From positions 620,001 through 684,000 of the forward strand of contig JANTUC010000016.1 of assembly GCA_026873275.1 (NCBI GenBank): a stretch of 64,000 nucleotides of DNA, given 5' to 3'. Below the pieces are notes generated by a model. The model did no database searches. It was not told where the DNA came from and saw only the letters and a list, made by a program, of their open reading frames with translations. This document shows, one piece after another, positions 10,908 to 22,139 of the stretch; the stretch's first letter is position 1, and each line of letters starts with the position of its first letter. The stretch comes from Pseudopithomyces maydicus (Eukaryota > Ascomycota > Dothideomycetes > Pleosporales > Didymosphaeriaceae). A program made the position numbers and the translations under genes.

Positions 10908-13416
10908 ATGGCGGGTAAAGAAGCGACAGCGTACATTCTCGATTTGGGGGCGTCAATGGGCGAGAAGCGCCATGGGAGAGACGTGTCTGATCTGGAATGG
11001 GCGATGGAGTATGTTTGGGACAAGATTACGACAACTGTACGTGTTTGCCTCTAGTTGACATCTTCGGGGAAACGAAAGCAAGGACTGATTGTCAATTTAG
11101 GTCGCGACAGGCAGGAAGACGGCTTTGATGAGTGTCATCGGGGTTAGGACGGATGGTAAGTGCCAAGACCTGGGCCTATGAGCGTCCACTTCGCTAATGC
11201 ACTGTCCTATCAGACAGCGATCTTGCGGGTGTGATGCCAGTGGATGATGGATACGAGAACATTACTGTGTTTTCGCAGTTGAAACAGTGGGTACCCCTAT
11301 ATAGCGCGCGTTTTGTCCTTTTATATCACTAACCGGTCCAGATGGCTTCTCCCAGATATTCGAATCTTGCAAAACAAGATTAGGCCAAGCAAAACAAACA
11401 ACGGGGATGGTGAGTGATTCTTTAGTTAACGAGAGTGTTATTGACTTTTCCAGTGTTATCTGCTGTGGCGGTTGCAGTCCAACAGATTGATGCAGCAACA
11501 ACGGGGACTACTGGAAAGCCCCTCAAGTATGATCGCCGAATCATCATTGTTACCGACGGAAGAGGGTCTCTGGATACGGGCGATATCGATGCAATCACGA
11601 GCAAGCTCAAAGACTACGACCCTCCTGTGGAAGTCGTGCTGCTGTAAGTCCTGCGGCGTTGACTCATGAGTCCTACTAACATATATAGGGGCGTGGACTT
11701 TGATGATCCAGACAGTGGCTACAAGGAAGAGGATAAGGACGAGACCAAGGTAAACAGAACGATGCTATTGAAACACTGTGCTAACTGAACTAGCAAGAAA
11801 ATGAAGCCACCCTCAAAGGGTTCATAGAAGCCTGCGACGGTAATTTCGGCACTCTTGCGGAAGCCATTGATCAGCTTGTTATCCCGCGTATCAAGGAGAC
11901 ACGCCCCACTCCCAGTTACAGAGGCACCCTTACGCTCGGAGACAGCGCGACCTACGATGCGACCATCACCATTGACGTTGAGCGTTACCCCTGCACTATG
12001 GTTGCAAAACCGCCCACCGCAAGCTCGTTCGTAGTGCGGACTGATCTAGGTGGGATCGGAGCAACACAATCCACAAACACCATAGTCGCAGATGAGGATG
12101 TTACCATGGATGGCCAGCTTTCTACTGTGCGCAATCAGCGCATATACCAGGTCGACAATCCCGACGAGCCTAGCGAGAAGATGAACGTCGAGCCAGATGA
12201 TCTGGAAAGGGGGTTTGAATATGGCCGTACAGCAGTGCATATCAGCGAATCCGATGCCAACGTGGTGAAGCTCGAGAACGATCCTTCATTACAAATCGTG
12301 GGTTTCATTCAGGCAGAGAAGTTCGAGCGCTTCCTTCCGATGTCGCGCACAAATTTCCTTGTTTCACAAAAGACCAATGCCCAAGCTCAGCTCGCGCTTT
12401 CTTCATTCATACACGCTTTGTACGAGGCCGAGTGCTACGCTATAGCACGACTAGTTGTCAAGCAGGACAAGGCCCCACTGATGATTGTCATGGTTCCTCA
12501 TATCACACCAACATATGAGGCTTTGGTGGAAGCCGAGATGCCTTTCGAAGAAGACATGCGTCGGTACAAATTTCCCCCGCTCGACAAAAAGCTCACCGTC
12601 TCCGGAAAGGTCATCACGGAGCATAAAGATCTACCCAACGCAGACCTCACACAGGCAATGAGCGATTACGTAGATGCCATGGACCTGTCTGAATTCGACA
12701 AGGACGAGGAGGGTGAACCGATGGAGTATGCGAAGATCGAAGACTCATACTCACCTCTCTTGCACAGAGTGAACCAGATTATTCGCTGGCGAGCGACGCA
12801 CCCAGACCCAACTCTACCCCTTCCAGACCCGCCGCAGATTCTCACGAGGTTCTCTGCGCCCCCGGCAGACCTCCTGCAACAGACCGAAAAGCAGCTTGCT
12901 GCGCTCACAAAAGCCGCCGATGTGAAGAAGGTCCCGCCCAAGACCAAAGGACGTGGCAAGCGCGACCGAGCCGACCGCGACAAGCCTCTCTCTGGCCTCG
13001 ACATTGATGCTCTCCTCGGAAACCCGAAGCGCGTTAAGATCGACCCCAGTAACCTCGTTCCCTCGTTCAAACAAGCGCTCGCCGCTACTGACGATCTGGA
13101 AGCCATCCAAGAAGCTGCCGATGCCATGGCCACGCAGATCCGCACCCTTATCCGTAACTCCGTTGGAGACAGCGCGTATGGGCGTGCACTTGAGGCCCTC
13201 CGCGTGATGCGGGATGAGCTCACTGAACTCGAGGAACCAGAGATATGGAATATCTTTGTGAGGGAGCTGAAGAGTGAATTGCTTGATGGCAAGCTCGGGG
13301 GCGATCGGAGGGAAATGTGGTGGAGGGTGAGAGGTAGCAAGTACGGGCTGATTGATCGGAAGAGGTGCTTTGCGAGTGATGTCATGGAAGAGGAGGCGGC
13401 GCAGTTTTACAAATGA
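10908..13416 (+). CDS. ku80: Ku80, ATP-dependent DNA helicase II subunit 2 (NHEJ)
   Basis: Seven exons, 10908-11036, 11101-11155, 11214-11286, 11342-11409, 11454-11643, 11689-11749 and 11794-13416, give 732 residues, a normal length for fungal Ku80. All six introns are GT-AG; the fifth has a perfect tactaac branch site. The N-terminal von Willebrand A-like domain begins TAYILDLGASMG. Then come the Ku beta-barrel/DNA-binding region (VGFIQAEKFERFLPMSRTNF, about residues 330-345) and helical arms. The C-terminal Ku80 domain includes FKQALAATDDLEAIQEAADAM. Ku80 with Ku70 forms a ring that binds DNA double-strand ends and starts non-homologous end joining in the nucleus, and it also acts at telomeres. 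Splicing is dense at the 5' end, while the 1.6-kb last exon is uninterrupted. Confidence 0.95.
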
Positions 13417-13993
13417 TCTGGAGCTGACAGAGTGGGAAGCGTAGTCATTGCACAGTGCAAAACAGATGAGGTGATGCGATCTCACGTGCTCTTTGTTTGC
13501 AAATATGTTCAAAACCGGGATAATATTTCCCTAGACTGATTAAGATTCATTGATCACTTTGCACATTGAGCCTGTAGAATTTTTGAAAAGTTATTATTGT
13601 GTATAGGCTGGATAGCTACCAATCGGAAAAGAACTCACAATGTTAACATCTCACATGTCCGCTAACATATTTCCATTCCCTCGGAGCTTCCAGTGCGTTC
13701 CATTCCATTGCAGTTGAGTTCTTGCAGATGGAAAAGTTTCTGTAAATGCTGATGATGACCAGCAGATGGTTCATCGCTACCAGTGACGAATGAACAGTTC
13801 AGGCATCTACACTAGCCTTGATAAATGTGAAGATCCTTGGCGTAAAGAAGGTTCTGCGCATGAGTATTCATTGACGTAGTCTCATTCGCACTGACCCTTA
13901 ATCCCTTCATATCGACAGTTGATTTTCTTTTTTCACCGCATGTATCGCTTCCTGGTGAAAAATGGTTCTTGCACCAACTATTCGTCTTCGAGT
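13417..13993. other. Intergenic region, convergent gene ends
   Basis: This 577 bp separates the 3' ends of Ku80 and the F-box/ankyrin gene. It is moderately AT-rich and shows no coding signal, RNA gene or repeat that I can recognise. Confidence 0.5.
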
Positions 13994-15298
13994 CTAATAT
14001 TCATTCATCATATCCTTCAAGAAAATCTTGGCCTTGTTCGTGCCAATCATTTGTGGCCATTTGTCCATGTTTGTGTCTGCTCCATAGTCGAGCAAGTATT
14101 GAGCAATATGTCCGCGAGAAAATTTAGCAGCATAGAACAGAGCGGTAGAACCATCTCCAGCGGCCTTGTTGACATCTGCACCTGCAGAAAGTATGTTTGC
14201 TACACGCTGAGTGCATCCACTCTTTACAGCAGCTATAAGTGGCGACGTCTTCTGGTATGTTTTGTTGATATCCAGGCCATGTTGGAGATAATGCGTAATC
14301 ATTTCGATGCTTCCGTATTTGCATACCATGATGGCAACTTCCTGAGCGAGCATTCCCTGGCGGCGAGGTTTCGAGCTGAGTACAGTGTCCACAGCCACGA
14401 CTGAGTTCGACAAGACTGCCTCCCGTACCCAACTATTGAACCTAGATCCCCTGAAAATCCGGTGACCATCTTGCGGCCGGCAAAACGAAATCAAGAGTTC
14501 GAGAATTTCCATATTTCCGATCCGGATGACGTGACCAACGCTAATGTCCACGAGTACTTCGACTGGGATGTGTTTGTATACTTTTTTGTATTCATGGATC
14601 AGTGTACGAACCATATCAGTGTTTGATTGTTCGATTGCAATACCAAGAGGACTCCCAAAGATACTGATCCTCAGCTCATCATCCGGGGTGGCATAAAATT
14701 CCACAGTTGTTTCTGCGCGGAGTGCCACGATTAATGGCCCGACAAGATTTTCTGCACCGACCGCCACTGCTGCTCGTAGTTTTTGACCAGTGCGAATGCC
14801 ATCATCGAGCTCGCCTGAATGATGATAGTATCCCAAATAATAGAAACATTTCGGGATATCCCAAGCAAGACCATCCACGAGCTGGGCAACAAGATCGTGG
14901 CGCTCTCCAAGGTCCTTGATCTTGAATGTCTCTACAAGGTACATCAGTGATTTCTGGAGCATAGATACTACCTCGTTATCGGGCTTGAAGCTTGAATTAA
15001 GCTGGTTGCGAAGGTAGAGCTTGAGGTTAGGCTCCAAGATCCTACGATGGTACGTATGTCTCGCAATTTTGCCTATCTCCACTATGGGCTGATACTTGAA
15101 GATGTCGTTATGAATCTCCATGGCGAAGGTACCTGCGTCTCTGTTAGCATTTGTGGGCGCCATGAGAGAAGTCAAACGGTCTAACTTACGACAGACACTG
15201 CGTAACTTCCAGGCTTTCGCAATCCCAGCCTCATTGACGAGTTCATGGACAACTCGTTGGAAGAGTTCCAGCGGCAGATCCAGGAGATCGCACGACAT
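13994..15298 (-). CDS. F-box-like protein with C-terminal ankyrin repeats
   Basis: Two exons, complement of 15298-15190 and 15132-13994, give 415 residues. The 57-nt intron (gtaagt...tgctaac...gcag) joins SVCR to TFAMEIHNDIF, a join typical of fungal F-box/ankyrin proteins. The N-terminus (LLDLPLELFQRVVHELV) is F-box-like. Ankyrin repeats occupy about residues 300-400 (TSPLIAAVKSGCTQRVANIL, STALFYAAKFSRGHIAQYLL). An ATG at 15400 would add 34 residues but sits inside the TATA box, so 15298 was chosen. F-box proteins recruit substrates to SCF ubiquitin ligases. The substrate is unknown and the F-box is divergent, so ligase membership is inference. Confidence 0.75.
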   Translation of the reverse strand: MSCDLLDLPLELFQRVVHELVNEAGIAKAWKLRSVCRKLDRLTSLMAPTNANRDAGTFAMEIHNDIFKYQPIVEIGKIARHTYHRRILEPNLKLYLRNQLNSSFKPDNEVVSMLQKSLMYLVETFKIKDLGERHDLVAQLVDGLAWDIPKCFYYLGYYHHSGELDDGIRTGQKLRAAVAVGAENLVGPLIVALRAETTVEFYATPDDELRISIFGSPLGIAIEQSNTDMVRTLIHEYKKVYKHIPVEVLVDISVGHVIRIGNMEILELLISFCRPQDGHRIFRGSRFNSWVREAVLSNSVVAVDTVLSSKPRRQGMLAQEVAIMVCKYGSIEMITHYLQHGLDINKTYQKTSPLIAAVKSGCTQRVANILSAGADVNKAAGDGSTALFYAAKFSRGHIAQYLLDYGADTNMDKWPQMIGTNKAKIFLKDMMNEY

Positions 15299-15399
15299 TG
15301 TAATATGAATTCCGAGCAGGCACGATAGTTGACTTCGAGGAGGCTGCCAGCACTGGGTGTCGGGTGGTGAGAAGGAGAGAAGTAGCAAGGACGTAGGCA

Positions 15400-15406
15400 T
15401 TATATA
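15400..15406 (-). promoter_or_regulatory. TATA-like box of F-box/ankyrin gene
   Basis: The minus strand reads TATATAA about 105 bp upstream of the chosen ATG at 15298. Its last base overlaps an upstream in-frame ATG (15400-15398), which therefore cannot be transcribed from this box. Confidence 0.45.
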
Positions 15407-15419
15407 GGGCGGCTTGGGG

Positions 15420-16560
15420 CGCTAACGCCTAAAAGGTTGAGGTAAGTTGATGAACGCGTTTGTTAAAGTTGAAAGTGAAAAAAGCGCCCATAGGTAGGTG
15501 AAGCTAGGCTCTGATCGCACCTACCCTAGGCCCCGGCCCGAGTTACGTCACGTGCTGCGACTACTGACCCCAGGTGCAGGTGCAGGCGGAGTTTCAAGGC
15601 TTTGAGGGTAGTCAGGTAGTTGAATCCATGGTTGAATCCAAATATCTGGAACGAGATGTTCTCGCTAGCGATCTGGGTATACATGTACTTGATGCTACAT
15701 TAAGAGTGAGACAACTAACACTCATTACAAAGCTGGGAAACGTGTTTTGACTAAGAATACCAAACTAGCCGTCTGAATAGTGGTTTTAGAGGCCTAGAGG
15801 TGAGATCTGAAAGCCATGAAATTTCATATATTGTTAGGGTTGGATGTACGCCAAGTATTGAAAACTATGAGATGGAGATACAGGGCCTTCCTAAGAACTT
15901 TTACTAGGATCATACGCATGTAAAATATATATATTGTATACCTAATGTTTTGTGTTTGGAGAAAGCGGCAGCAGAGTAGCTGACTGGATGAAAACGCATA
16001 TATAGTAGAGAAAAAGCTGTTAACCCCTCTTATAACGATTAAAAACGGGCGTATACCTAAGAAACTATACTATAATTGGCATAATTGCTTATTTCGAAGG
16101 TAAAACTACTATCACAAGTAGTGAGCAAACGACCTATGAACGAGAATGACTAGAGACTTAAATGGAGCTGTTACTTTTTAATCACACTCACCAACAGTTA
16201 TGCCATGTATTTAAATGACGAATACACGGGATTCAAGAACACACTTTCGAACTTCTAGTGATACCAGTTACGATTATTGTTCACCTGTACTAAGTTTTGT
16301 TGCACATCTGTTGTAGTCAAGATCTCTTACACTACCAGGATCAACTGATTCTCCGTGCTCTAAGATTAGTTGTCATCACAGGATAGGAATATTCTTGCAT
16401 AATGCAATCTCATTATAGTCTGTAACGACAGACAAATTAAAAGTAACTAATCATGCGAGATATTATACCTCACTAAGATACTTCAAGACTAAGTGTTTGT
16501 CCCACGAGCACTACGTTGCCACTTCACCTGGCCGTAGTCCATCTGGTCCGGCATAGACGT
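15420..16560. other. AT-rich gene-free region, possible decayed repeat
   Basis: From about 15,620 to 16,500 the sequence is visibly richer in A+T and TA steps than its neighbours (for example tatatatatt near 15,930 and repeated TATA tracts). It holds no reading frame of note. I found no terminal inverted repeats, target-site duplication or transposase motif. The composition fits a degenerate transposon remnant altered by repeat-induced point mutation, but this is inference. Confidence 0.35.
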
Positions 16561-16564
16561 TCGC

Positions 16565-18902
16565 CTACATTCCGACCATCCTCTTCACCAGCATCGCAGC
16601 GTGATCGGCGACAACGTTGGTTCCAGAACCGCAAGTGTCTCCGCTGCCTCCAATCTGACTTGCGTCACATCCATCCGGATAGAAGAAACTGGCCAGGGCG
16701 ATGATGACGTACGCCGCGATTAGCAAACTGCCTTCCAGATAGTTACTTCTTCCGTCAAGAACCAAGAAATTAACGACGAAAGCAGTGACAAACAAAGCCA
16801 CTGTTTCGAAAATATTGAAGTACAATGTCATCGGCTTGCCCATCATCCACCCGAGGATAACGATGAAGGGAGTGATGAAGATGGCAATTTGAATAGAAGA
16901 ACCGACAGCAACACCAATAGAAAGATCCATCTTGTTTTTCATCGCGACAGTAACGGCAGTAACGTGCTCGGCGGCGTTTCCGACAATAGGTAAGATGATC
17001 AGACCGATGAAGGCTTGGCTCACACCCGTCTTCTCAACCATAGGCTCGATGGCGTCGCTCATGAAATCTGCGCAGACAGCGACCAAGGCAGTACTAATGA
17101 CAAGCATCATGATGGCGGCGGTACGAGACATTTCCGGAACCTCGTCTTCTTCCTCTTCCACGGCGTGAACCGAGGGAGCACCAGAGACCATGCGTGTAGG
17201 CGTGGGACGTGCGGTAGCGCTGTTCTGAGAGTCCAGGCGACGGATATCCTCAGGCTCTGATTTGGTGCGGCGGAGGGTTCGAGGAGCGGCAACTCGCAAG
17301 TTAGGAATGGGAGCGCCGACAGGAGCCGGGTTTTGCGGGGTACGGAAGACGTTCTCGGAAAGCAGGGAGGGCCTGAAGTTTGGTCGCTTCGCGGCAACTG
17401 CTGCTGCTTCGCCGAGCTTCACGTCTTCGGAGAAAGCAACCTTGGGTACGGCTTCCGGCTGAGGGGCTGCTGGGGCGATGTCCTCGGTCTTTTCAGGGTC
17501 CTCGTGGTGACGGTGTTTGCGGTGCTTCTTCTTGTGCTTGGACTTGCGCTTCTCCCGTTTAGTGGTAGGAAGAGAGCCGGAAGAGCCAGCTTCGAAGTCA
17601 CGGGCAATGGGTGCGAAGTCATCCACGTCGGCTTCGTCGCCGCTTACAATGGCCGTGAGTGAACCGCGTCGAGAAATGCCGTTGGGCGAGCTGACAGCAT
17701 TCTCGTCACCGGTACCGTTGCGCTGCAGATCGAAGTAGTTGTTGTGGCGTTCGACAGACGGCGAACTCATGACAGAAGGCAACTCTGGTGTCTCCTTGGA
17801 GCTCACGCTGGACTTGCGACGCATTCTGCGCACGGCACGCTTAATCTTGGATTTGGCTGTAGTATGCGAGCCTGCCGAGCTGTCGCTGTCGCTGCTACTG
17901 GAGCTCGACGACGAATCCGAACTCGACGAGTCGAAGACGCCGGCCATGACACCGGGGTGCGACTCCTCGTCGATGATGTGCTGGGGCGTACTAGCATACA
18001 TGTAGGTGTGGCTCTTGAGCTGGAAAAGCAAGTAGAGTACATAGACCAGCAGCAAGACGACACTGGTACCGCGGCTGACCTGCAATGTCTGACTATCGGC
18101 AATGGCATTGCTGTTGAAGGCAGCGTGGAATGCGGTAGGAAGCAACAAACTCATGACAGCCAAACTCAACATGCATGCGCTCATCTGCGTGACGGTGCTG
18201 TTGTAGACCTGTCGGGTGTTAGCGTTGCATTAGCTCAAGACGTGCCCAGACTGCTTACCTGCTCTTGATACCTCAAGCCTCCCAGTAGGAAGGCCATGCC
18301 AAGGATCAACAACAAATTGGCCAAGATGGAGCCTAGCAATGCGGCCTGCACGACCTCAATCTGGTCGCCGGCTAGCAGGATGATGAACAGGATCAGCTCG
18401 ACTGCGTTTCCAAAGGAGACGTTCAGCAGAGCGCCCAGCGTGTCTCCGAGACGTGCTGCGACAGCCTCTGTGGCATGAGCAAGCAAGCCGGCCAGCGGGA
18501 TGATGGCAACGGCATTCATGGCGAAGACAATCTCGGGGCCAAGGCCCGCAGCGTGCACGGCAATACCAATGGGCACGAAGATGAGCAGGGCATTGATCCA
18601 GCTGTGGAGGAGGGCATTCTTGGTGTGCCTTCCGAAGCGAATGGTTCCGTTCTTCATGCGGGTGAGCATGGGGCCCTTGGGCTCTACGGCGGGAGATGCC
18701 TCGCCCTCAGCCGTGGACTCGACCGAGGACTGGCCAGCGGGAGGCGACTTGTCGAGGCCATTGGGGGGTTGGCATCGCTGCTAGTGTGGCTGTTGGAGGG
18801 GCCCGGCTTCTCGGCGAGGGTGGTGTGAGAAGCGCTGCGGGTACTCCCATCGTGTGGAGAGTGGGTGCTTGGGAGGACGGACGGGTCCTTCTTGCGTCCC
18901 AA
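16565..18902 (-). CDS. CAX-type vacuolar Ca2+/H+ exchanger, N-terminal frameshift
   Basis: The secure part is complement of 18669-18259 plus 18208-16565 (50-nt phase-0 intron), 684 residues from the ATG at 18669. Two antiporter halves carry the CAX signature motifs SFGNAVELILFI and PIVGNAAEHVTAVT. They are linked by a roughly 275-residue polar loop with a poly-Ser/Asp tract, a Lys/His-rich tract (KREKRKSKHKKKHRKHRHH) and an acidic end (VEEEEDEVPEMS). The family exchanges cytosolic Ca2+ for vacuolar protons. In the same strand, codons upstream of 18669 stay coding-like (SVESTAEGEASPAVEPKGP), but the frame must shift at a six-base G run (18763-18768) to continue into GRKKDPSV...SNSHTSSDANPP, which reaches 18902 without an ATG. 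The true start is unresolved; it may lie in a further 5' exon. Confidence 0.85.
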
Positions 18903-19603
18903 GCCTAGAGCTGCCGCTGTAGACTTGATACTGCGCGATAAAGGGGTTCGTCAGTTTCTCCCATCGATTACGGCGTGTGGTCGCGGCGGGCGTGTGTGTA
19001 CAAGAAAGTTGTACGTGAGGAGCGAAACAAGGCGAGCGAAGGCGTGGCGGGCTCTTGTACCCGGGCCAACAGCGGAACGCTAGCCATGGCAGCGCCGCTC
19101 GCCCATGACGTTAGCGGTGCATGGGCACGTGATTGCGCCGTGATTGGTCGCCTCGCCACTCGCCACATCCTGCGCCTCAGCTTCCCAGCGCGGCAGCGGC
19201 CATGGAATGCCAGGGAAGGTGCCGTCGCTGCCGACCTGCGCGGCTCGCGTGCCTTCCAGACCAGACCGACCAGCCCTGCATTGTGCCTGCCCAGGCTGTG
19301 CATTGCACGTCATCTCGTCACCTCCGCTGCTGTCGTCTGGAGCAAGGCCAGGCCACTTGGTATACCCCATCCTCGGCCCACTTACCCACTGTGGGGCCCA
19401 CCAAACACCGGCTCCATACGCTACCAACAGCACCCTTGGACACCGGTTCAGAACTGACATCGTTTGCTCTCACGCACAATTCCTATGGCACGCTGCAAAC
19501 ATCTGTGCGGACAACCTGCTCTGCCCATCCCGAGCCTCCCACCATTTGCTGCCGCCGGAACCATGCCCGCACACCCGCTTGCCCGACGTCCCCACGCGCC
19601 ACT
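18903..19603. other. Intergenic region upstream of CAX gene
   Basis: This 701 bp holds the promoter, and possibly an unresolved first exon, of the exchanger gene plus the 3' flank of the reductase ending at 19604. It is GC-rich. Several overlapping open frames exist on both strands, but none shows family features. Confidence 0.4.
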
Positions 19604-20734
19604 TCACTCGTCAGCGACCTTGACGATGACCTTCTTGTTGCCCAGTCTGCCGCTCTTCTGCGCCTCCCACGCCTGCGGGATGCCCTCTACGCCCTCGCCC
19701 TCCACGCTGTAGTCTCCCGGCTTTAGCTTCCCACCATCCAGCAGCCTGTAGACCACCGGGATCCACGCCGTCAGCTTCTTGTTCAGCTCGGCGGACTCAG
19801 GACGCCCGATCGGGCCCAGCGCGATGCCCTTGGTGACGAAACCCAGAGATGCATCAGGCGCAGGGTCCCAGTCGTTGGTCGTGACAAAGCTGCGTTGAGC
19901 AGAAGACGACGGCATGGCAGTGAACAATTTGGCAACGAGGTCGTTGTTTACCGACGTAGCATCGAAAGCAACATCAACGTTCCCGTCTGTTATCTTCGTA
20001 ATCTGCTCCACAATTTCGTCGGCGGAGAGTTTGTAGTCGACCACCGCATCTACGCCGATCGACTTGACCGACTATGGGCCGCGTCAGCGTTCATCTGATC
20101 ACCATTGATATAGTCAAGGGTAACTTACTTCGGACGACTTTGTTGACGCTGTTGTCAATACTTTGTAGCCGACTAGTTTGAACGTCTGCACCGCGAATCT
20201 ACCAACCGCTCCAGCACCGCCAAAGACAACCACCCACTTGCCGTTTCCGGCTCCCTTTCCCTCCTCCAGACCCTCGATACCTATCCCCAACTCTCCAAAT
20301 ATCCCAAGAAATGCAGTCAGAACGCCGACCGTGACCGTAGCTGCTGATGCCAAACTCAATCCGTGCGGTTTCGGCAATGCAACTTCTGCATCCAGCAGAC
20401 AATACTCTGCAAAAGTACCATGGCCGGGAACTCCTAGCCTGACACACCCACCCACGAGGTCGCCTTCTTTGAATTGGCCGCCTAGCGGAGACACGGCATC
20501 AGAGCCAGCCTTCACAACAATGCCTGAGACTTCCGAGCCCGGCACAAACGGCCAGGATTCGACCAGGAGGCCGAACTGTGTAGTAAAAACGTCAACGGGG
20601 TTGATTGCTGCATATATAACTTTTACCAGAAGCTGGGTCGGCGATGGTTCTGGGATTGGAATATCGTTACGAATTTCTGCTGGGGCGCCCTGTGCAGGTA
20701 CCACGAGTGCCTTCTGAGTGTTTGGTAGGGACAT
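19604..20734 (-). CDS. Zinc-type alcohol dehydrogenase-like enoyl/quinone reductase
   Basis: Two exons, complement of 20734-20129 and 20071-19604, with a 57-nt phase-0 intron (gtaagt...catag), give 357 residues. The MDR fold is clear: N-terminal GroES-like domain (LVKVIYAAINPVDVFTT, PFVPGSEVSGIVVKAG, FKEGDLVGG) and a Rossmann domain with the nucleotide loop VVFGGAGAVGRFAVQ (about residues 165-185). The catalytic-zinc Cys/His pattern of true alcohol dehydrogenases is not present at the usual site, which places it with NADPH-dependent enoyl or quinone reductases (fungal ToxD-like group). Substrate unknown. The start at MSLPNTQKALVV was chosen because it opens the conserved domain; the frame is open upstream to 20854. 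Confidence 0.82.
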
Positions 20735-21254
20735 GCTTTCGATGGTTTTAAAGGGCTGCTTCTGTGAGGTAGCGCTGCTTCTCCAACTTTGTTTGGCCTC
20801 TTTCCAAGCGGTCCAGACTTTATACCCGCTCTTTCGACTGCTTTCCAAACCCACTGATCTGTCATACCCATATCTCGCATTCTCGCATTGCGTGACCGGC
20901 CAATCGCCTCTAGAAACGCCTCTCCCCGCAATCTTTGTCTATACGTTGTGACTAACCCCACATCTTGCCTTTGTCAGCCGCGCCCACGCGGGTAATAACG
21001 GTGGTCGCGCCAATCATGCAGGCACAAGGATGTCCGACTGCCGTGTTCGTATGTGCGTGGCGCATTAGGTTGACTGATCGTGTTTTCAGCTGAACTTTCC
21101 CCGTAGACTATAGTCATTTCATTTAAACAAAGCATGCAAGAAATCGTGAGTAATCTGATACACTTCGTAGGCATGGTGTTCAATATGCGATGCACACGAT
21201 TATTCATGATTTGGTGTATTGTACTTTTGGAAATTGTCTATTGACGCTCCACGC
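20735..21254. other. Intergenic region
   Basis: This 520 bp carries the reductase promoter and the 3' flank of the deacetylase. A minus-strand frame from 20961 overlaps the reductase start in another phase and has no recognisable domain; it is probably leader sequence. Confidence 0.4.
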
Positions 21255-22062
21255 TCAGCAGGTTGTCTGCGAGTTGCCTGTTCCGTTGACGTATGCGCCC
21301 GTTGGGTCGCCCAAGCACTCTGCAACAGTAACCAGCTTCAAGTTGTTGGACTTGGCCCAGTTGATCAACCACGGTGTCAGCGTCTGCACGGTTCCCTGGT
21401 ACGTCTCGTGCATCAGCGGGATGTGTCCGTTTCCACCGGCGCCTGCCTGCTGGAACTTCTGCTGGCTCTGTGCAGGCGTCTTTCCATTCCAATCCTCCGC
21501 GTCGACATCGTCGGTGATGACCCTATAGCCAAGGGTCTTCATCGTGGACAGGACGGAGCCGCCAGTTTCCAGATAGGGGGGACGCATGTAAGTGGGCTTC
21601 ACGCCGATGATGTTGACGAGGGCAGTCTCGAGCTTGGTCATCTCCGTGGTGAGGGCAGAGGCGGAGAGCGAGCCAATGTGTGGGTGTGTCCAGGTGTGAG
21701 AGGCGATTTGGTGGCCAGCCTTGTAGGCGGCCTGGACAGCAGCCTTCTGGTTGTAGATGCAACCTTGGATCAGTTAGTATATTCTCCTGCTATGCTCATG
21801 TTGATCCAATCATACCGTAGAGAGTACCAGTCACGAAGAAGGTGCCTTTGGCTCCACCCTTGCTCAAGATGTCGGCAAGCTGTTGGGTGTACTGGTATGG
21901 GCCATCATCGTACGCCAGAGCAATCTGCCCTGGTGAGCTGCACTTGGTAATAACCTGGCCAGCTGCTGGGCCTGCAGCCTTCATCGCCTGGATAGGGTTC
22001 AAGAGAGGGACTGCGCTGGCAGCCACAGCCAGAGAGGCAACAAGCAACGAGGTGAAACCCAT
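21255..22062 (-). CDS. Secreted polysaccharide (chitin) deacetylase, CE4 family
   Basis: Two exons, complement of 22062-21816 and 21763-21255, with a 52-nt phase-1 intron carrying a perfect tactaac branch site, give 251 residues. The ATG at 22062 starts a classic signal peptide (MGFTSLLVASLAVAASAVP); a further ATG at 22110 lies too close to the TATA box. NodB-domain motifs are intact: ALAYDDGP (catalytic and metal Asp, residues 52-53), SHTWTH (metal His pair), MRPPY, DDVDAEDWN and LMHETYQGT. CE4 enzymes remove acetyl groups from chitin or related polymers outside the cell, in wall remodelling or masking of chitin. The compact size without a chitin-binding module suggests a soluble enzyme. Confidence 0.92.
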
Positions 22063-22131
22063 GATCGCAACGATTCGGGAAGTGGAGTCGAAGATGGATT
22101 CCAAGCTCACACTGTCCTTGGGTCATAGACC

Positions 22132-22139
22132 TTATATAT
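22132..22139 (-). promoter_or_regulatory. TATA-like box of the polysaccharide deacetylase gene
   Basis: The minus strand reads TATATAAG about 70 bp upstream of the ATG at 22062, consistent with a regulated secreted-enzyme gene. Confidence 0.45.

Noticed and set aside
20623..20961. 112-codon frame overlapping the reductase start
   Set aside because: No domain, and the overlapping phase carries the conserved MDR protein; most likely leader sequence.
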